A stretch of 64,000 nt of DNA from NCBI RefSeq assembly GCF_027557445.1, contig NZ_CP106841.1, positions 1 to 64,000 on the forward strand, in the 5' to 3' direction. The DNA comes from Paenalcaligenes faecalis. Its GTDB lineage: Bacteria > Pseudomonadota > Gammaproteobacteria > Burkholderiales > Burkholderiaceae_B. Every line of letters begins with the position of its first letter. The stretch's first letter is position 1. The translations under genes were made by a program, and so were the position numbers. Positions 60,603 to 64,000 of the stretch are shown piece after piece. The notes beneath the pieces were generated by a model that was not told the DNA's origin, did not search any database, and saw only the letters and a program-made list of their open reading frames with translations.

Positions 60603-61112
60603 ATGGCATCGGTAAATAAAGTAATTCTTGTAGGCAACTTAGGGCGTGATCCAGAGGTGCGTTACAGTGCAAACGGCGCTGCCATTTGTAATTTATCCAT
60701 TGCAACCACTCATAACAGCCGAGATCAGGCCGGAGAGCGCCGCGAAGAAACAGAGTGGCATCGTGTTGTTATGTTTAACCGTTTGGCTGAAATCGCCGGT
60801 GAATACTTGCGCAAGGGCCGTCCTGTGTATATCGAAGGCCGCCTACGCACGCGTAAATGGCAAGGCCAAGACGGTCAAGACCGTTACACAACAGAAATTA
60901 TTGCCGACCAGATGCAAATGCTAGGTGGTCGTGGTGATAGCGGTGGTGATTTTGGTGGTGGCCCAGCTGATGATTTTAATCAGGCCCCCCCTCAGCAACA
61001 ACAACGCCCAGCACCTCAGCAGCCCGCCCCAACGCAACAGGCTCCAAAACAAAACTACCAAGCAAATCCAATGGATAGCATGGGTGATATGGATGACGAT
61101 ATTCCGTTCTAA
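60603..61112 (+). CDS. ssb: Single-stranded DNA-binding protein
   Basis: This 169-aa SSB has an OB-fold N-terminal domain ([53 protein letters not shown]), a Gly/Gln/Pro-rich linker and the acidic tip MDDDIPF. The tip recruits replication and repair proteins. Length is typical for proteobacteria. Confidence 0.98.
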   Translation: MASVNKVILVGNLGRDPEVRYSANGAAICNLSIATTHNSRDQAGERREETEWHRVVMFNRLAEIAGEYLRKGRPVYIEGRLRTRKWQGQDGQDRYTTEIIADQMQMLGGRGDSGGDFGGGPADDFNQAPPQQQQRPAPQQPAPTQQAPKQNYQANPMDSMGDMDDDIPF

Positions 61113-61189
61113 AAAGATAGGATGAATCGTATTAAGTTAAAGTGATTTTTATATGTAATTGATTGATTTAATAAGATTTAATTCTAATT

Positions 61190-61227
61190 AAAACCCTCTT
61201 CTGGTATAGGCCATAAGAGGGTTTTTT
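61190..61227 (+). terminator. Terminator after ssb
   Basis: AAAACCCTCTT / AAGAGGGTTTT with a 14-base loop and a run of six T. Confidence 0.92.
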
Positions 61228-61318
61228 GTATTTTAAAAATGTGTAATCATGATAAAACGTATATGTTTCTTTTTGTAAAGAAATAGCTTCAAAATGATAT
61301 GGAAATTTTTTTGGGAGT

Positions 61319-61818
61319 ATGAGGGTAAAGGTAGTTAATCATAAGTCTGGAGAACAGTTTCCGATTTTTTTAGATGATCCAAAGGTTTTAGAGATCTCAT
61401 CAGATAAGGTGCTAGCGCCTCGTCTATTAAGTGAGGTCGCCTGGCTACCGTACCAGAAGTTAGCTTTTGATGATGAGGGGCAGGCTTTTATTGAGTATTT
61501 TCCTAGAAAAGCCAGTCGTGGTGAGATGTTTACGCCTAAGCGTAAACTGTATTTACCGACAGCGACGGTGAGCATAAACAAAGAAGTCTTTGCTGAGCTA
61601 GAGGAATTGACTGCTACTCCCCCGCTCCGCTGACTGCAAAGATTATGTATGGGTAAAAGATGATAAAGGATGTGTGGATGAGTTAATACGTCAGTATGTA
61701 GTAACCACGCTAGCTAGACAAACAGCTGCCAGAAGGAGCTGAGTTACCGTCTAATACGGAAACGGCTAAGATACTAAAGATGTTTGATAAAGAGATACCA
61801 CCATCGGGGCGGGTTTAA
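61319..61818 (+). pseudogene. Unknown gene broken by two frameshifts
   Basis: A 104-codon frame (61319-61633) ends shortly after a CCCCC run (61619-61623). Removing one C joins it to a coding-like stretch reading ADCKDYVWVKDDKGCVDELI, then RQYVVTTL. A second break lies at GCTAGCTA (61709-61716). Removing one GCTA joins LDKQLPEGAELPSNTETAKI and so on to a TAA at 61816. The rebuilt protein is about 165 aa. I do not recognise the family. It stands 13 bases before the restriction-modification gene and may be a former partner of it. Part of the 5' end could also be missing. Confidence 0.6.
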
Positions 61819-61831
61819 GGATTAAAAACTT

Positions 61832-64000
61832 ATGAATGTTATTCAGTATATAGATAAAATTAATAGCCGTTTAGCTCAGGGCCATACGAGTGAACATACT
61901 TTTAGGGCTGACTTAGAGGGACTTTTAAGCCATTTGCTGCCTGACTTTAGTATTACTAATGAACCCTCACGAGTTACTGACTGTGGCAACCCTGATTTTG
62001 TTATTACACGTAAAGGTGTACCTATTGGCTACATTGAGGCTAAAGATGTGGGTAAAGACCTTAATCATAGAATGTATGACGAGCAGTTTGAGCGTTATAA
62101 AAAGGGTCTTGATAACCTCATTATTACTGATTATGTATTCTTTCAGTTTTTTGTACGGGGTGAAAAAGTTGCTGAAATTCGCCTTGGTCAGCCCGCCTTC
62201 GATAACATTAATAAAATAGAAATTAACGACAGCGACACCATTGCTAAGTTTAAAAATCTGATCAACGAGTTTTCAGTTAATGTCACTCAAGCAATTAAAA
62301 GTGCGGATCATTTAGCCGAGCTTATGGCAGGTAAAGCGCGATTATTAGAAAACATTCTCAAAGAAGCACTGAATAATGACTTGGATAATAATAACCAAAC
62401 TGAATTGACTAATCAGTTTGAGGTTTTTAAGTCAATGTTAATTCATGATCTTGGCCCTCAGCAGTTCGCTGATCTTTATGCTCAGACGCTTGCGTATGGC
62501 ATGTTTGCTGCCCGCTATCATGACCCGGATTTAGAGACATTTGATCGTGATGAAGCCGCTCGTTTGATACCTAAGTCGAATCCATTACTACGTAATTTAT
62601 TTCAGTCCATTGCGGGTTTTAATATTGATGATCGTATAAAAACGACTGTTGATAACCTGGCGGAGGTTTTTCGTCATGCCGATGTGAAAGCAATTTTAGG
62701 TAATTTTGGCAAAAGCACAGCTCAAACCGATCCAATCATCCATTTTTATGAAACCTTTCTAGCTAAGTATGATCCAGCTTTACGCAAGTCACGTGGTGTT
62801 TGGTACACACCAGCACCTGTGGTTAGCTTTATTGTGCGGGCAGTGGATGAAGTCTTAAAAACCAAGTTTAATTTAAAAGATGGTTTAGCAGATAATAGTA
62901 AAACAATAATTGAGAGAGAGGCTCAAGGCACGAGCATTACTAAGGGTAGAAACAAGGGTAAGGCGGTAACAGAAGAAGTTGAGGTTCATAGAGTACAAAT
63001 ACTAGATCCAGCCACGGGAACTGGAACTTTTTTAGCAGAAACTGTTAAATACCTTTATAAAACACGTTTTCAGCACATGCAGGGTGTTTGGCCCAGTTAT
63101 GTAAAAGAGCATCTAATTCCACGCTTAAACGGTTTTGAGTTACTGATGGCCTCTTACGCTATGGCACACTTAAAGTTAGATATGCTGCTTAGTGAGACGG
63201 GGTGTGAAGAAATTTTAAATAGTACTTCAAGTAATCGCTTACGTATTTTTTTGACTAATTCGTTAGAAGAGTACCATCCAGATACTCATACTTTGTTTGC
63301 ACAGTGGCTAAGTAATGAGGCACGAGAAGCTAATACAGTAAAAAAAGAGACGCCCGTGATGGTGGTTATGGGTAACCCTCCATATTCCGGTGAGAGTGCT
63401 AATAAAGGCGACTGGATTATGTCTTTGATGGATGATTACAAAAAAGAGCCGGGCGGTAAACAAAGGCTACAAGAACGTAATCCAAAATGGATTAATGATG
63501 ACTACGTTAAATTCATGCGTTTTGGGCAGCATTTTATAGAAAAGAACGGTGAGGGTGTTTTGGCATTTATTAACCCTCATGGTTTTTTAGATAATCCAAC
63601 TTTTCGTGGTATGCGTTGGAATTTACTCAAAACTTATGATGAAATTTATACTATTGATTTACATGGTAATGCTAAGAAAAAAGAAACGGCACCTGATGGT
63701 TCAATAGATGAAAATGTCTTTGATATTGAGCAGGGAGTGAGTATTAACATTCTTGTTAAGAATGGTTCTCGTATTCAAAAGTCAGGTGATTTAGGTCAGA
63801 TTTATCATTACGATCTTTATGGAAGACGGGGTGATAAATATCAATTTTTAGAAGATACGGCATTTAAAGATGTGCCTTACCAAGAAATCCCTAATGTTGC
63901 ACCTATGTATTTTATGGTCCCTAAGGATTTTGAGTTGGAAAGTGAGTATATAAAAGGAGCCTCGTTTCAGAGTCTTTTTCCTGTTAATTCAGTTGGAATT
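61832..64000 (+). CDS. Restriction-modification enzyme: nuclease fused to N6-adenine methyltransferase (runs off window)
   Basis: The frame is open from the ATG at 61832 to the last base (723 codons), so the C-terminus lies outside. Residues about 20-75 look like a PD-(D/E)xK nuclease (NPD at 53-55, then IEAKD with Glu69 and Lys71). Residues about 320-720 hold a gamma-type N6-adenine methyltransferase, with SRGVWYTPAPVVSFIVRAV, motif I DPATGTGTFL at 392 and NPPY at 515-518. This order matches Type IIG or Type ISP-like single-chain restriction enzymes, but no helicase motifs lie between nuclease and methylase, which favours a IIG-like type. The target-recognition part is expected beyond the window. 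Confidence 0.88.
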   Translation, partial: MNVIQYIDKINSRLAQGHTSEHTFRADLEGLLSHLLPDFSITNEPSRVTDCGNPDFVITRKGVPIGYIEAKDVGKDLNHRMYDEQFERYKKGLDNLIITDYVFFQFFVRGEKVAEIRLGQPAFDNINKIEINDSDTIAKFKNLINEFSVNVTQAIKSADHLAELMAGKARLLENILKEALNNDLDNNNQTELTNQFEVFKSMLIHDLGPQQFADLYAQTLAYGMFAARYHDPDLETFDRDEAARLIPKSNPLLRNLFQSIAGFNIDDRIKTTVDNLAEVFRHADVKAILGNFGKSTAQTDPIIHFYETFLAKYDPALRKSRGVWYTPAPVVSFIVRAVDEVLKTKFNLKDGLADNSKTIIEREAQGTSITKGRNKGKAVTEEVEVHRVQILDPATGTGTFLAETVKYLYKTRFQHMQGVWPSYVKEHLIPRLNGFELLMASYAMAHLKLDMLLSETGCEEILNSTSSNRLRIFLTNSLEEYHPDTHTLFAQWLSNEAREANTVKKETPVMVVMGNPPYSGESANKGDWIMSLMDDYKKEPGGKQRLQERNPKWINDDYVKFMRFGQHFIEKNGEGVLAFINPHGFLDNPTFRGMRWNLLKTYDEIYTIDLHGNAKKKETAPDGSIDENVFDIEQGVSINILVKNGSRIQKSGDLGQIYHYDLYGRRGDKYQFLEDTAFKDVPYQEIPNVAPMYFMVPKDFELESEYIKGASFQSLFPVNSVGI

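Noticed and set aside
61959-62219. 86-codon frame inside the restriction-modification gene
   Set aside because: It is a shifted reading within the 723-codon frame, which has clear nuclease and methyltransferase motifs.

Overview
The window looks like a chromosomal segment of a betaproteobacterium, most likely the Alcaligenaceae (Bordetella/Oligella/Paenalcaligenes-like). The evidence is the spc/alpha ribosomal-protein cluster running into rpoA-rplQ, System II cytochrome c maturation (resB-ccsA), the uvrA / MFS / ssb arrangement, the mrcA-lptM-lysA and aroK-aroB-dgt blocks, and a Mg-type hemB beside engB. The genus cannot be fixed from sequence alone.

Region 1 (1-22.96 kb) is an accessory surface locus. 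A LuxR-type regulator with a degenerate receiver domain is followed by five tightly packed genes. These encode a 1576-aa CapA-Mur-ligase fusion, an exported alpha/beta hydrolase, a polytopic membrane protein, an exported HExxH metalloprotease and an ATP-grasp ligase, and the run ends in a strong terminator. Next is a 3221-residue LapA/BrtA-type retention-module protein. Its body is an almost perfect (Asp-Ala) tract of 1089 dipeptides, then an Asp/Ser-rich tract, then 34 more Asp-Ala dipeptides. lapG (periplasmic Cys protease) and lapD (degenerate GGDEF/EAL c-di-GMP receptor) follow, so surface retention of the giant protein should be under c-di-GMP control. The pairing of Mur-ligase, CapA and ATP-grasp enzymes with a giant polyanionic Asp-Ala protein is the most novel-looking feature. 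Whether the enzymes modify the protein or make a separate peptide polymer is inference.

Region 2 (23.0-32.2 kb) is the conserved spc-alpha cluster: rplN-rplX-rplE-rpsN-rpsH-rplF-rplR-rpsE-rpmD-rplO-secY-infA-rpmJ-rpsM-rpsK-rpsD, then a terminator-like hairpin, then rpoA and rplQ.

Region 3 (32.2-38.6 kb) is a catabolic cassette: a lysR broken by one in-frame stop codon, diverging from a VOC-family enzyme, a fumarylacetoacetate-hydrolase-family enzyme, a TRAP transporter (dctP-dctQ-dctM) and a maleylacetoacetate-isomerase-type GST. A cutA remnant lies between it and dsbD.

Region 4 (38.6-61.2 kb) is housekeeping: dsbD, hemB, engB, cytochrome c4, resB-ccsA, a membrane GGDEF-EAL protein, lysA-lptM-mrcA, aroK-aroB-dgt, a solute-binding-protein remnant, uvrA, an MFS permease and ssb. 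Region 5 (61.3-64.0 kb) is the start of another accessory area: a gene broken by two apparent frameshifts and a large nuclease-methyltransferase restriction-modification enzyme that runs off the window end.
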